DNA of 64,000 nucleotides from Devosia faecipullorum. GTDB taxonomy: Bacteria > Pseudomonadota > Alphaproteobacteria > Rhizobiales > Devosiaceae. The stretch lies in assembly GCF_015158295.1 (NCBI RefSeq), contig NZ_JACDXV010000001.1, positions 62,001-126,000 on the forward strand. The letters are read 5' to 3'. The notes beneath the pieces were generated by a model. That model had not been told where the DNA came from. It saw only the letters and a program-made list of their open reading frames with translations, and did not search any database. The translations under genes were made by a program, and so were the position numbers. This document shows, in pieces, positions 7,400 to 15,482 of this stretch; position 1 is the stretch's first letter; each line of letters opens with the position of its first letter.

Positions 7400-9877
7400 A
7401 TGTTTCGTCTGCTCGGCTGGCTTTTCGGGTTCGGCATGTTCGTGGCGTTGGCAGGGGTCGGCGTGGCCGCCGTCTATGTCGCTACCGTCACCGCCCAATT
7501 GCCCGATTATACGATCCTGCAGGACTACCAGCCGCCGGTAACTACGCGCGTCCACGCTGCCGACGGCACCTTGCTCGCCGAATATGCGCGTGAGCGCCGG
7601 CTGTTCCAACCGGTCGAAACCGTCCCGCCGCTGGTGCTGGAAGCCTTCCTGTCGGCGGAGGACAAGGACTTCTACGCCCATAACGGCATCGCCATCGATG
7701 GCATCATCCGGGCGTTGCGCGACAACGTTCTGGCGCGCATGGACGGCAACAATTCCATCCAGGGCGGGGGCTCATCGATCACCCAGCAGGTGGCCAAGAA
7801 TTTCCTGCTGACTTCCGAGCAGACCTGGGACCGCAAGATCCAGGAGGCCGTTCTGGCGCTGCGGATCGAATCCACCTTCTCCAAGGACAAGATCCTCGAG
7901 CTCTACCTCAACGAAATTTTCCTTGGCCTCAATTCCTACGGGGTAGCGGCGGCGGCGCTGAACTATTTCGACAAGGCGCTCTATCAGCTCACATTGCCCG
8001 AAGCGGCCTATATTGCCGCTCTGCCCAAGGGGCCGAATAATTATCATCCGTTCCGCAGGCCGCAGCAGGCCATCGAGCGCCGCAATTGGGTCATCGACCG
8101 CATGGTCGAGAATGGTTACGTCGACTACGAAACGGCGGCTGCGGCAAAGCAGGAACCCCTCAACGTCATTCCCCGCGCCGCCGGTAGCCAGGTCTATTCG
8201 GCCGAATATTTCACTGAGGATGTGCGCCGGGCGCTGGCGCGGCTCTATGGCGAGGATCAGCTTTATGGCGGTGGGCTTTCCGTGCGCACCACGCTGGAGC
8301 CGCGCCTGCAGGAATATGCCCGCCGTGCGCTGATGGATGGCCTGATCCAATACGATCATACGCGCGGCTTCCGCGGCCCCGTGGCCAGTGTGGAACTGGG
8401 CGAGGATTGGGGCGGCTCCGTAGCCGCCATCAAGCCGCTGAGCGATGTGCCTGAATGGCAACTGGCCGTGGTACTGGAGGCCGGTGGCAATCAGGCGCGG
8501 ATAGGTCTGCGGCCCGACAATGACACCGACGGCGCCATATCTGCCGAGCGAATCGAAGGCATCTTGTCCGGCCCGGAAATCAAATGGGTGTCGCGGCCGG
8601 TACAGGACATCCTCAATGTGGGTGACGTCGTCTATGTTTCGCCCGTGGCGGGCAAGGACGGCATTTATACGCTCGAACAGGTGCCGGAGGTGGAAGGTGC
8701 GCTGGTGGCCATGGACCCCCGCACCGGCCGCGTTCTCGCCATGGTTGGGGGATTTTCCTTCGCCGAAAGCGAGTTCAATCGCGCGACGCAGGCGCTCCGC
8801 CAGCCCGGCTCCTCCTTCAAGCCCATCGTCTATGCGGCGGCTTTGGACAATGGCTATACGCCGGCCTCGGTGGTGCTGGACGCCCCGATCGAAGTGCGGA
8901 TGGGGGATGGTTCTGTCTGGCGGCCCGAAAACTATGCCCAGGAATTTTATGGGCCGCAAACTCTGCGGCGCGGTATCGAACGCAGCCGCAACGTCATGAC
9001 CGTGCGGCTGGCGCGCGACATCGGCATGCCGCTGATTGCCGATTATGCCCGTCTGTTCGGCATTTATGACGATATGCAGCCGGTGCTGGCCATGTCGCTC
9101 GGGGCCGGCGAGACCACGGCCATGCGCATGACCGCGGCCTATGCCACCATCGCCAATGGCGGGCGAAAGATCGTGCCTACGCTGATCGACCGGATACAGG
9201 ATCGTTACGGCAAGACCGTCTACCGCCACGACGAGCGCGTCTGCGAGGGGTGCCAGGCGACCGATTGGCACGGACAGGGTGAGCCTCGCATCCTCGACAA
9301 TCGTCCGCAGGTGCTGGACCCGATGACCGCCTATCAGATCACCTCGATGATGGAAGGCGTGGTGCAGCGCGGCACCGGCACCGCAGCAAGGGCACTCAAT
9401 CGTCCGGTGGCCGGAAAGACCGGCACGACCAACGACTACAAGGATGCCTGGTTCGTCGGTTTCACGCCGGAATTGGCCGTTGGCGTCTATGTCGGCTACG
9501 ACCAGCCCCGCTCCATGGGTTCCGCCTCGACCGGTGGGGGCATGGCTGTGCCGATCTTCACCAATTTCATGGCCAAGGCCCTGCAGGGTAAGCCGGCAAC
9601 GCCGTTTAACACTCCGAGCGGCATGACCACGGCCTGGATCAATCCCGACAGCGGTGTCAAGGTTTTCGAGGGCCAGTCCGGCATTCGCGAAGCCTTCAAG
9701 CCGGGAACCGGACCAAACCTGATGACGTCGGTGATCGGCGTGGATATTGCCGCCTACGATGCCTATCAGCGCGATCAGCTGATGCAGCAGCAATATGGCT
9801 CCAGCATCACCACGACGCAGCCCGGCGGCAATGGCACTTTTCTCGATCCCGCGCTTGGCAATGGCCGCTGGCAATAG
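7400..9877 (+). CDS. mrcA: Penicillin-binding protein 1A, bifunctional transglycosylase/transpeptidase
   Basis: 825-residue class A PBP that polymerises and cross-links peptidoglycan. One N-terminal membrane helix (about 6-30) anchors it. The GT51 transglycosylase domain shows catalytic E87 in EDKDFYAH, then GGSSITQQVAKN and KILELYLNEIFLG. An OB-like insertion lies between the catalytic domains, as usual for PBP1A. The transpeptidase domain has the nucleophile S471 in SSFK, SRN in ERSRNVM, and KTG at about 673. The ATG at 7400 is preferred to a TTG one codon earlier. It follows the AMIN amidase gene. The protein ends in a Gln/Gly-rich tail without a recognised motif. Confidence 0.96.
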   Translation: MFRLLGWLFGFGMFVALAGVGVAAVYVATVTAQLPDYTILQDYQPPVTTRVHAADGTLLAEYARERRLFQPVETVPPLVLEAFLSAEDKDFYAHNGIAIDGIIRALRDNVLARMDGNNSIQGGGSSITQQVAKNFLLTSEQTWDRKIQEAVLALRIESTFSKDKILELYLNEIFLGLNSYGVAAAALNYFDKALYQLTLPEAAYIAALPKGPNNYHPFRRPQQAIERRNWVIDRMVENGYVDYETAAAAKQEPLNVIPRAAGSQVYSAEYFTEDVRRALARLYGEDQLYGGGLSVRTTLEPRLQEYARRALMDGLIQYDHTRGFRGPVASVELGEDWGGSVAAIKPLSDVPEWQLAVVLEAGGNQARIGLRPDNDTDGAISAERIEGILSGPEIKWVSRPVQDILNVGDVVYVSPVAGKDGIYTLEQVPEVEGALVAMDPRTGRVLAMVGGFSFAESEFNRATQALRQPGSSFKPIVYAAALDNGYTPASVVLDAPIEVRMGDGSVWRPENYAQEFYGPQTLRRGIERSRNVMTVRLARDIGMPLIADYARLFGIYDDMQPVLAMSLGAGETTAMRMTAAYATIANGGRKIVPTLIDRIQDRYGKTVYRHDERVCEGCQATDWHGQGEPRILDNRPQVLDPMTAYQITSMMEGVVQRGTGTAARALNRPVAGKTGTTNDYKDAWFVGFTPELAVGVYVGYDQPRSMGSASTGGGMAVPIFTNFMAKALQGKPATPFNTPSGMTTAWINPDSGVKVFEGQSGIREAFKPGTGPNLMTSVIGVDIAAYDAYQRDQLMQQQYGSSITTTQPGGNGTFLDPALGNGRWQ

Positions 9878-9964
9878 GCCGTTTCCGACGCTGCTCGATT
9901 TTGTGTGGGCACGGTTCTAAGCCAGTTGCGTCGAACCGGCTTGTGAGATAGGAACCGGGCAATT

Positions 9965-10048
9965 GCCCCTCTGGCGGAATGGTAGACGCAGAGGACTCAA
10001 AATCCTCCGCTGCGAGGCGTGCCGGTTCGAGTCCGGCGGGGGGCACCA
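9965..10048 (+). tRNA. tRNA-Leu (anticodon CAA)
   Basis: 84-base cloverleaf with a long variable arm. The acceptor stem GCCCCTC pairs with GGGGGGC, the anticodon loop CTCAAAA gives CAA, the T arm is GCCGG-TTCGAGT-CCGGC, and CCA is encoded. A possible promoter is TTGCGT (9926-9931) and TAGGAA (9949-9954) at a 17-base spacing, which would leave only a very short leader. Confidence 0.96.
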
Positions 10049-10073
10049 TTTCCAGACATTGTCAGTATTCGAC

Positions 10074-10382
10074 CTAGGCGCCGAGCCACAGCCGCATCAG
10101 ATAGACGGTCAGCACGCCGCTGGCCATGGCGGCGAACAGGTTGCGTGAGAACACGAAAACGAGCCCGGTTGCTGCCGCGGCGATCACTTCGGCCATGCTG
10201 CGGGTGACTAAAGCTGGCGCGACGAGGGCTGCGAGCACCGCCCCCGGAATATGCCGGAGCCAGGCTGCGGCAAAGCCGTCGCGGGGGAGGCGGTCGGCCA
10301 GCAGCAGGCCGCTTGCCTTGATGGCCATGGTGGCGATCGCCATGCCGAGAATGGCGAGAAAGGCTTCAGGAGACGTGTGCAT
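10074..10382 (-). CDS. azlD: AzlD-family branched-chain amino acid exporter subunit
   Basis: 102-residue membrane protein with about three hydrophobic helices, the small partner of an AzlCD (BrnFE-like) exporter for branched-chain amino acids and related compounds. The ATG at 10382 lies 17 bases inside the end of azlC, so the two are translationally coupled. An upstream in-frame ATG would add a Ser/Ala-rich leader that is only the azlC region read in another frame. Substrate is inferred from the family. Confidence 0.85.
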   Translation of the reverse strand: MHTSPEAFLAILGMAIATMAIKASGLLLADRLPRDGFAAAWLRHIPGAVLAALVAPALVTRSMAEVIAAAATGLVFVFSRNLFAAMASGVLTVYLMRLWLGA

Positions 10383-11091
10383 GCTTGCGCATCTCCACGA
10401 TTGCGCCGGCGAGGCTGCCAACAATGCCGCCGACCAGGATATGCCAATTGCCCTCGATGTGCTGGGCCGTGACGATGGCGGCAAGCCCGGCGACGAGCCA
10501 GGGCACGAGATCGCCCTTGCCTTTCCACATGCCGAGCAGCAGCGCCAGGAAAGTGGCGGTGAAGGCGAAATCCAGGCCCCAGCGCGTGGGGTCGTCGATT
10601 GTCGATCCCAGTCCGTAGCCGATAAGATTGGTGCTCATCCAAGAAACCCAGGCAAGCACGCCGCCGCCCATCAGAAATGCGGCGCTGCCACCGCCCCGCG
10701 CCATGGCGGCAACTGTCATGGCCCAATTCTCGTCGGTCACCAGATACATGCTGAGCGCCCCACGCCCCAGCTGCCCCTCCGAGTAAAGCGGGCGCAGCGT
10801 CGCGGTGAGCAGCAGATAGCGCAGATTGACGATGAACGCGGCCAGGACCAGCGGTCCGATCGGCAGGCTGGCCGGATTGGTTGTCCATAGATCAAGCGCG
10901 ACGAACTGGGCTGCTCCGGCAAAGACCAATCCGCTCATCATCAGCACTTCGAGCAGGCTTAGTCCAGTTCCGCGCGCCAGAACGCCCCAGACCAGACCAT
11001 AGGCGGCCACGGAAATGGCGACCGGCAGGCAGGCGCGTGCGCCGGCAAAGAATTGATCGGCAGGAGAATCGAAGGGAACGGCTTGAGACAT
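10366..11091 (-). CDS. azlC: AzlC-family branched-chain amino acid permease
   Basis: 241-residue inner-membrane protein with about seven or eight hydrophobic segments, the large subunit of the AzlCD exporter. Family features include the early GARACLPVAISVAAYG helix and the SGLVFAGAAQFVALDL helix, followed by the conserved NLRYLLL segment. The ATG at 11091 starts just before the soluble N-terminus; earlier codons would add a basic leader. Its stop lies within the azlD start region, so the pair forms an operon. No regulator gene is adjacent, although many azlCD pairs have an Lrp-type one. Confidence 0.9.
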   Translation of the reverse strand: MSQAVPFDSPADQFFAGARACLPVAISVAAYGLVWGVLARGTGLSLLEVLMMSGLVFAGAAQFVALDLWTTNPASLPIGPLVLAAFIVNLRYLLLTATLRPLYSEGQLGRGALSMYLVTDENWAMTVAAMARGGGSAAFLMGGGVLAWVSWMSTNLIGYGLGSTIDDPTRWGLDFAFTATFLALLLGMWKGKGDLVPWLVAGLAAIVTAQHIEGNWHILVGGIVGSLAGAIVEMRKHAHVS

Positions 11092-11191
11092 GGCGCTGCT
11101 CTCTAGCACGTGTCGGCGGCTACGGGCGATGACAAGTGGTGATATTGCCCATCGCATGCGCTGGTCGCAGGGAAGGGATGTTCCGGCCCGA

Positions 11192-11220
11192 TTGACGCGT
11201 CATCGGCACCGGCGTAGACA
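11192..11220 (+). promoter_or_regulatory. Candidate sigma-70 promoter for the MATE gene
   Basis: TTGACG (11192-11197) and TAGACA (11215-11220) are separated by 17 bases and point to the MATE gene. The leader would be about 150 bases long. This is a motif match only; the rest of the divergent region shows nothing I can name. Confidence 0.35.
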
Positions 11221-11375
11221 ATGCCCGTCATTGCAAGCCTCCAGTGCCCGTCCAGCCGACACCTTATTGCAGGTGTGAATTGGTCCCTCCGGCGGTCTGA
11301 ACTTTGCTCAGCCGATACCGGTTCCGGGGACTCCCGCCGTGACGCACATTTTGCAATTTTCTCTGGAGCGTTCTT

Positions 11376-12734
11376 ATGAATCCCGATTCAACCCGGCCTC
11401 TTTGGCAGCGGTTCAGCCTGTTTCTCATACCCCTCATGGCCTCGAATATCCTGCAGGCTCTGTCGGGAACCTTCAATTCGATCTTTATCGGTCAGATGAT
11501 CGGCGTCGAGGCGCTGGCGGCGCTGGCGACCTTCTTCCCGATCATGTTCTTCCTCATCAGTTTCATCATCGGCTTGTCCTCCGGCTCGACGACGCTGATC
11601 GGTCAGGCGTGGGGCGCCCGCAATACCGAGCGGGTCAAGGCAGTTGCCGGCACCTCGATCAGCACCGCCTTTGTTCTCGGCCTCGTCGTGGCCATGATCG
11701 GCGGTATCTGGATTGAAGACATCATGGGAATATTGGGTGCGCCGGAAAATATCCGCCACATGGCGGTGGAATATGGGCGCATCATGTTCATCGGCATGCC
11801 CGGGTTCTTCATCTTCCTCGTGGTGACTTCAATTCTTCGCGGCGTCGGCGATACGGTGACGCCGCTCTTCTCACTGATTCTGTCGATGGTGGTGAGCGTG
11901 ACGTTGACGCCGGCGCTCATTCAGGGATGGTGGGGTCTGCCTCAGCTGGGCGTGAACGCGGCGGCCTGGGCCTTTATCGCCGGCTTCGTCGTCGTGCTCG
12001 TCTTCCTGTTCTTCTATATGCGCATCCGCAACATGCCGCTGGCACCCGACGCGGCCATGCTTCGCGCGCTCAAGCCCGATTTCAAATTGCTGGGCCTGGT
12101 TCTCCGGCTAGGCATTCCGGCCGGTCTGCAAATGGTCGTGGCTTCTGTCGCCGGTATCGTCGTGGTCGGCCTCGTCAACCGCTTCGGCTCCAATGCCACA
12201 GCGGCCTATGGCGCGCTCAATCAGGTGCTGAACTATGTGCAGTTCCCCGCCATGTCGATCGGTATCGCCACCTCGATCTTTGGCGCTCAGGCCATCGGCG
12301 CGCGCCGTCAGGAGCAGCTGTCCGAAATCACCCGCACCGCGCTGATCCTCAATCTCTTCATCACGGGAACGCTGATCGTGCTGGCCTATCTGTTCAGCCA
12401 GCATCTCGTCGGGCTGTTCATCACCGATGCTGAAGTGGTCGGTCTCACCGAAAACCTGCTCCATATCGTGCTGTGGGCTATCCTGCCCTTTGGTTGGGGC
12501 GTGGTGTTCTCGGGCATGATGCGCGCCAGCGGCATGGTCTATGCTCCGATGCTGATGGCTCTTGCAGCCATCCTGCTGATCGAATTGCCCGGCGCCATCT
12601 GGCTGAGCCAGACCAGCTTGGGCCTGTCCGGAATCTGGGTGGCCTATGCAGCCAGCTTCACCGGCATGATGCTCATGCAGGCGGCCTGGTATCGTTTCGT
12701 GTGGAAGCGGAAAGAGATCGTGGCGCTCGTTTGA
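11376..12734 (+). CDS. MATE-family multidrug/Na+ efflux transporter
   Basis: 452-residue inner-membrane transporter with twelve predicted helices in two similar halves, the MATE layout. The first half begins with LIPLMASNILQALSGTFNS and the second repeats the pattern at LGIPAGLQMVVASVAG. These proteins exchange cationic drugs or metabolites for Na+ or H+. The ATG at 11376 has CTGGAG about 8 bases upstream. It is a single gene, divergent from azlCD. The substrate is not predictable from the sequence. Confidence 0.93.
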   Translation: MNPDSTRPLWQRFSLFLIPLMASNILQALSGTFNSIFIGQMIGVEALAALATFFPIMFFLISFIIGLSSGSTTLIGQAWGARNTERVKAVAGTSISTAFVLGLVVAMIGGIWIEDIMGILGAPENIRHMAVEYGRIMFIGMPGFFIFLVVTSILRGVGDTVTPLFSLILSMVVSVTLTPALIQGWWGLPQLGVNAAAWAFIAGFVVVLVFLFFYMRIRNMPLAPDAAMLRALKPDFKLLGLVLRLGIPAGLQMVVASVAGIVVVGLVNRFGSNATAAYGALNQVLNYVQFPAMSIGIATSIFGAQAIGARRQEQLSEITRTALILNLFITGTLIVLAYLFSQHLVGLFITDAEVVGLTENLLHIVLWAILPFGWGVVFSGMMRASGMVYAPMLMALAAILLIELPGAIWLSQTSLGLSGIWVAYAASFTGMMLMQAAWYRFVWKRKEIVALV

Positions 12735-12748
12735 GCGCCACCGTCAAC

Positions 12749-13018
12749 CTATTCGCCAAGCGTTAGCCGGACGGCGCGTTTGCCGCCCGGCGCAAAGACA
12801 TCGATCTCGACCTGGGTCGGTTCCTGCGCCATCCGGCGCGTGCGGGCGGAAAGCGTCATGACTACCGCCAGAAGGTCGCCGACAGAGCGGCGCTGACGCG
12901 GCAGCATGCGCTCCGTCATGCCCGAAAGGGCCTTGTTGCGTACTGTCGGATCTGGAGAGGCGAGGGGGGAGCGGCCGATGAAACCGGCCAGTTCGACAAG
13001 AGCGCTACGCTCACTCAT
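12749..13018 (-). CDS. Small conserved-looking protein of unknown function
   Basis: 89 residues, not recognised. The N-terminus is SERSALVELAGFIGRS, then a basic middle (MLPRQRRSVGDLL) with a likely helix, and a C-terminal strand-rich end. GGAG lies 8 bases before the ATG at 13018, which supports translation. It is on the same strand as the carboxypeptidase gene and 124 bases behind it, so it may share its transcript. No membrane helix or known motif is visible. Confidence 0.6.
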   Translation of the reverse strand: MSERSALVELAGFIGRSPLASPDPTVRNKALSGMTERMLPRQRRSVGDLLAVVMTLSARTRRMAQEPTQVEIDVFAPGGKRAVRLTLGE

Positions 13019-13142
13019 TGGGCTACTCCATACACAAGCGCCAAATCGCTGCTTCCCCGCAGGATCGCCATTGGCCTTACCGGGCCGGCTTTCCCAGTAC
13101 ATTCCGGCCGGCGGTTGATCCGCCGTGCCGGGATAAGCTTGA

Positions 13143-14720
13143 TCATCCCTGCATGGCCAGGCAGGCGAGGTTCTGGTCCTTGAGGCGATCGCACATCGCC
13201 GTGGCCGCGTTGCGGTCGCCGAACCCAACAAAACGGGCGCGATAGAAGGTCTGGCCGTTCTTTTCGAAGCGCTCGACGTAGGACCGGAAATCACCCAGCG
13301 AGCCGACCTTTCCGGCTGCGTCGGACAACATGGCACGGGCGCTGTCCTCGGAAGGACCGGCGCCGATCTGCACGATCCAGGCACCGGCGGCAGGTGCCTC
13401 GGCGGTCTGGGTCACGGAACCCGAATGCATCAGATCGACAGGCTGGCCACCAGCCTGGCTATTGACTTCGGCGGGCGGCAACAGCGGCGCCGAGGGGGCA
13501 GTGGAGCCAAGGGCGGCGGGCGGTGCACCCAGATTATAGGTTTCGCTGAGCCAAGCGCCGATGACATCCTGGTTCGGATTGATCGGCAGGGCCTGGGTCG
13601 GCGCGGCCAGCACATTGGCGGCCTGCACGGCAGGGGCCAGCCCCAGATCGGTGGGCACGGGCGTCGGCATGACCGGCGCGCTTGCCGCTGCCGCCACCGC
13701 AACCTGCTGTTGCTGCGGCTGGGCGCCATTGCCGGCAACGAGCTGAGCCAGGCGGAATTCCGGCATCGGCGTAGGCATTGAGAGCGTCGGCTTGCGCGGC
13801 TGCGCCAGCGCAAACTGGGTATTGCCCTGCCGACCGGGCAGGGGAACCATGGCAGTTTGCAGGTAGTCGCCCTGGCGGCCCTTGGTCAGATAGGAAGATA
13901 CGAGCTGGCGGACTTTTTCATCGCGGGCGGCGGCCGAGTTGAAGCCGAAGGCGACGATGACGATGTGACGATTGTCCTTGCGGGCGGCGGTCAGCAGGTT
14001 GGAGCCGGCGGCGTTGATATAGCCGGTCTTGATGCCATCGACGGCGCCCATATAGCCCAGAACCCGGTTGTGATTGCCGTAGGTCTTGCCGCCAAATTTG
14101 AAGGCCGTTGTCTGGAAGTAATTGTAATATTGAGAGAAATGCTGATAGATGGCGATGCCGAGGATGGCCTGGTCGCGCACCGTGGTCACCTGGCCGCCAT
14201 CGGGAAGACCCGAAGCATTGCGGTAGGTGGTGTTGCGCATGCCCATGGCGCGGGCCGTGGCGGTCATGCGCTCGGCGAACTTGCTTTCCGTGCCGGAAAT
14301 ATGCTCGGCGATGACGCGGGCAATATCGTTCGCCGACAGCGTTACCAATGCCTTGATAGCATCTTCTACCGAAATGGTCGAACCCGCGCGCAGACCCAGC
14401 TTGGTGGGCACGGCGGCAGCGGCGTGACTGGAAACCGTCATCTTGGTCGTGAGGCTGAGATTGCCGGCCTGCAATTCCTGAAACAGCACGTAAAGCGTCA
14501 TCACCTTGGCGACGGAGGCCGGGTAACGCTTTGAATCTGCTTGATCTTCGTAAAGAATTTTGCCGGATTTCGCATCGACGACGATGCCGGCATATTTGCG
14601 CAGATTTTCAATGGCCTGCGCCGGCGCGGCGGCGGAAATGCCGAGGGCCAGCGCCATGAGGAAGGCAGCGGTCGCACGCAGAAACGCAGCGTGCCAAGGG
14701 GTCTTCGCCGAGAAAATCAC
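13143..14720 (-). CDS. D-alanyl-D-alanine carboxypeptidase (PBP5/6 type) with C-terminal SPOR domain
   Basis: 525-residue exported serine peptidase that trims the last D-Ala of peptidoglycan stem peptides. A signal peptide ends near APAQA. The S11 active site is S69-x-x-K72 (SVAK), then SAN in TLSAND and KTG in GIKTGY. A long Pro/Gln/Ala linker leads to a C-terminal SPOR domain (about 445-525; AWIVQIGAG onward), which binds denuded septal glycan. I prefer GTG at 14720, because GGAG lies 6 bases before it; TTG at 14732 would be four codons longer and overlaps that ribosome site. The SPOR fusion suggests work at the division site. The role is family knowledge; septal placement is inferred. Confidence 0.93.
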   Translation of the reverse strand: MIFSAKTPWHAAFLRATAAFLMALALGISAAAPAQAIENLRKYAGIVVDAKSGKILYEDQADSKRYPASVAKVMTLYVLFQELQAGNLSLTTKMTVSSHAAAAVPTKLGLRAGSTISVEDAIKALVTLSANDIARVIAEHISGTESKFAERMTATARAMGMRNTTYRNASGLPDGGQVTTVRDQAILGIAIYQHFSQYYNYFQTTAFKFGGKTYGNHNRVLGYMGAVDGIKTGYINAAGSNLLTAARKDNRHIVIVAFGFNSAAARDEKVRQLVSSYLTKGRQGDYLQTAMVPLPGRQGNTQFALAQPRKPTLSMPTPMPEFRLAQLVAGNGAQPQQQQVAVAAAASAPVMPTPVPTDLGLAPAVQAANVLAAPTQALPINPNQDVIGAWLSETYNLGAPPAALGSTAPSAPLLPPAEVNSQAGGQPVDLMHSGSVTQTAEAPAAGAWIVQIGAGPSEDSARAMLSDAAGKVGSLGDFRSYVERFEKNGQTFYRARFVGFGDRNAATAMCDRLKDQNLACLAMQG

Positions 14721-15056
14721 CCGGTACTCCAATTACTAAATCGGGCATTCTGCCCGTACGCAACTCGTTTGACGCGGTGATTTTCAGGGGAGCCCTCACG
14801 CCCTGATCATCATCCTTTTCGCAGAATAGGGCGCACGCCGTTACCATTCCGTAAAATGCAATCATTTTGTCGCGCGAGGACGCTTTTGGGTAACAGACTG
14901 CTACCATCTGGCGCCTGGCCAAGGTGAAAACTCCGTATCAGCGGCGGGTTCAGGGGCGGTCACACTTTCGAGACGCGATGGCCCTTAACACCGGCGGGAT
15001 TTTGCCTACATAATGGGGCCAGCCTTGCTGCTTCGTTTTTCCATGCGGCTTTTGAA
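14721..15056. promoter_or_regulatory. Divergent intergenic region between the carboxypeptidase gene and clpS
   Basis: About 330 bases without a credible gene. It should carry promoters for both neighbours. The one clear structure is a palindrome AAAATG-CAAT-CATTTT at 14853-14868, a possible operator or small hairpin. I cannot assign a regulator, and I see no riboswitch or attenuator. Confidence 0.3.
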
Positions 15057-15473
15057 ATGACCATGACTTCCACTCCATCGCCATCGATCTTGAGGATTGT
15101 GAACCAGGCCGCGCCATTCCCTGACACGGCCGGTCCGAAGGACGATGACGGCGGCCGCAAGAATGGCGACGATGCCAATTTCGAAACCGGGACGGTGACC
15201 AAGACGCGTCCCAAAACCAAGCGTCCGAACCTGTATCGGGTGCTGCTGCTCAACGACGACTACACGCCGATGGAATTCGTCGTTCTGGTCTTGCAGGACG
15301 TCTTCAACAAGTCACGCGAAGACGCGATGCAGATCATGCTGCATGTTCACCAGAAGGGGGTGGGTGAGTGCGGCGTATATCCATACGAGGTCGCCGAGAC
15401 CAAGGTGACCCGCGTGATGGATACGGCACGCAAGAACCAGCATCCGCTGCAATGCGTGATGGAAAAACAGTAG
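15057..15473 (+). CDS. clpS: ATP-dependent Clp protease adaptor ClpS
   Basis: 138-residue adaptor that delivers N-degron substrates to ClpAP. Residues 1-55 form a long, low-complexity leader. The ClpS fold begins at [19 protein letters not shown], with the conserved [10 protein letters not shown] loop lining the N-degron pocket and the ClpA-binding segment [16 protein letters not shown] 15057 and ATG 15063 are both possible, and neither has a strong ribosome site. clpA follows 9 bases after the stop, the standard arrangement. Confidence 0.97.
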   Translation: MTMTSTPSPSILRIVNQAAPFPDTAGPKDDDGGRKNGDDANFETGTVTKTRPKTKRPNLYRVLLLNDDYTPMEFVVLVLQDVFNKSREDAMQIMLHVHQKGVGECGVYPYEVAETKVTRVMDTARKNQHPLQCVMEKQ

Positions 15474-15482
15474 GAACATCAT

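Noticed and set aside
7772..9874. A 700-codon frame opposite the PBP1A gene
   Set aside because: Antisense shadow: rich in His, Gly and Arg, no motif, and fully inside a clear PBP1A gene.
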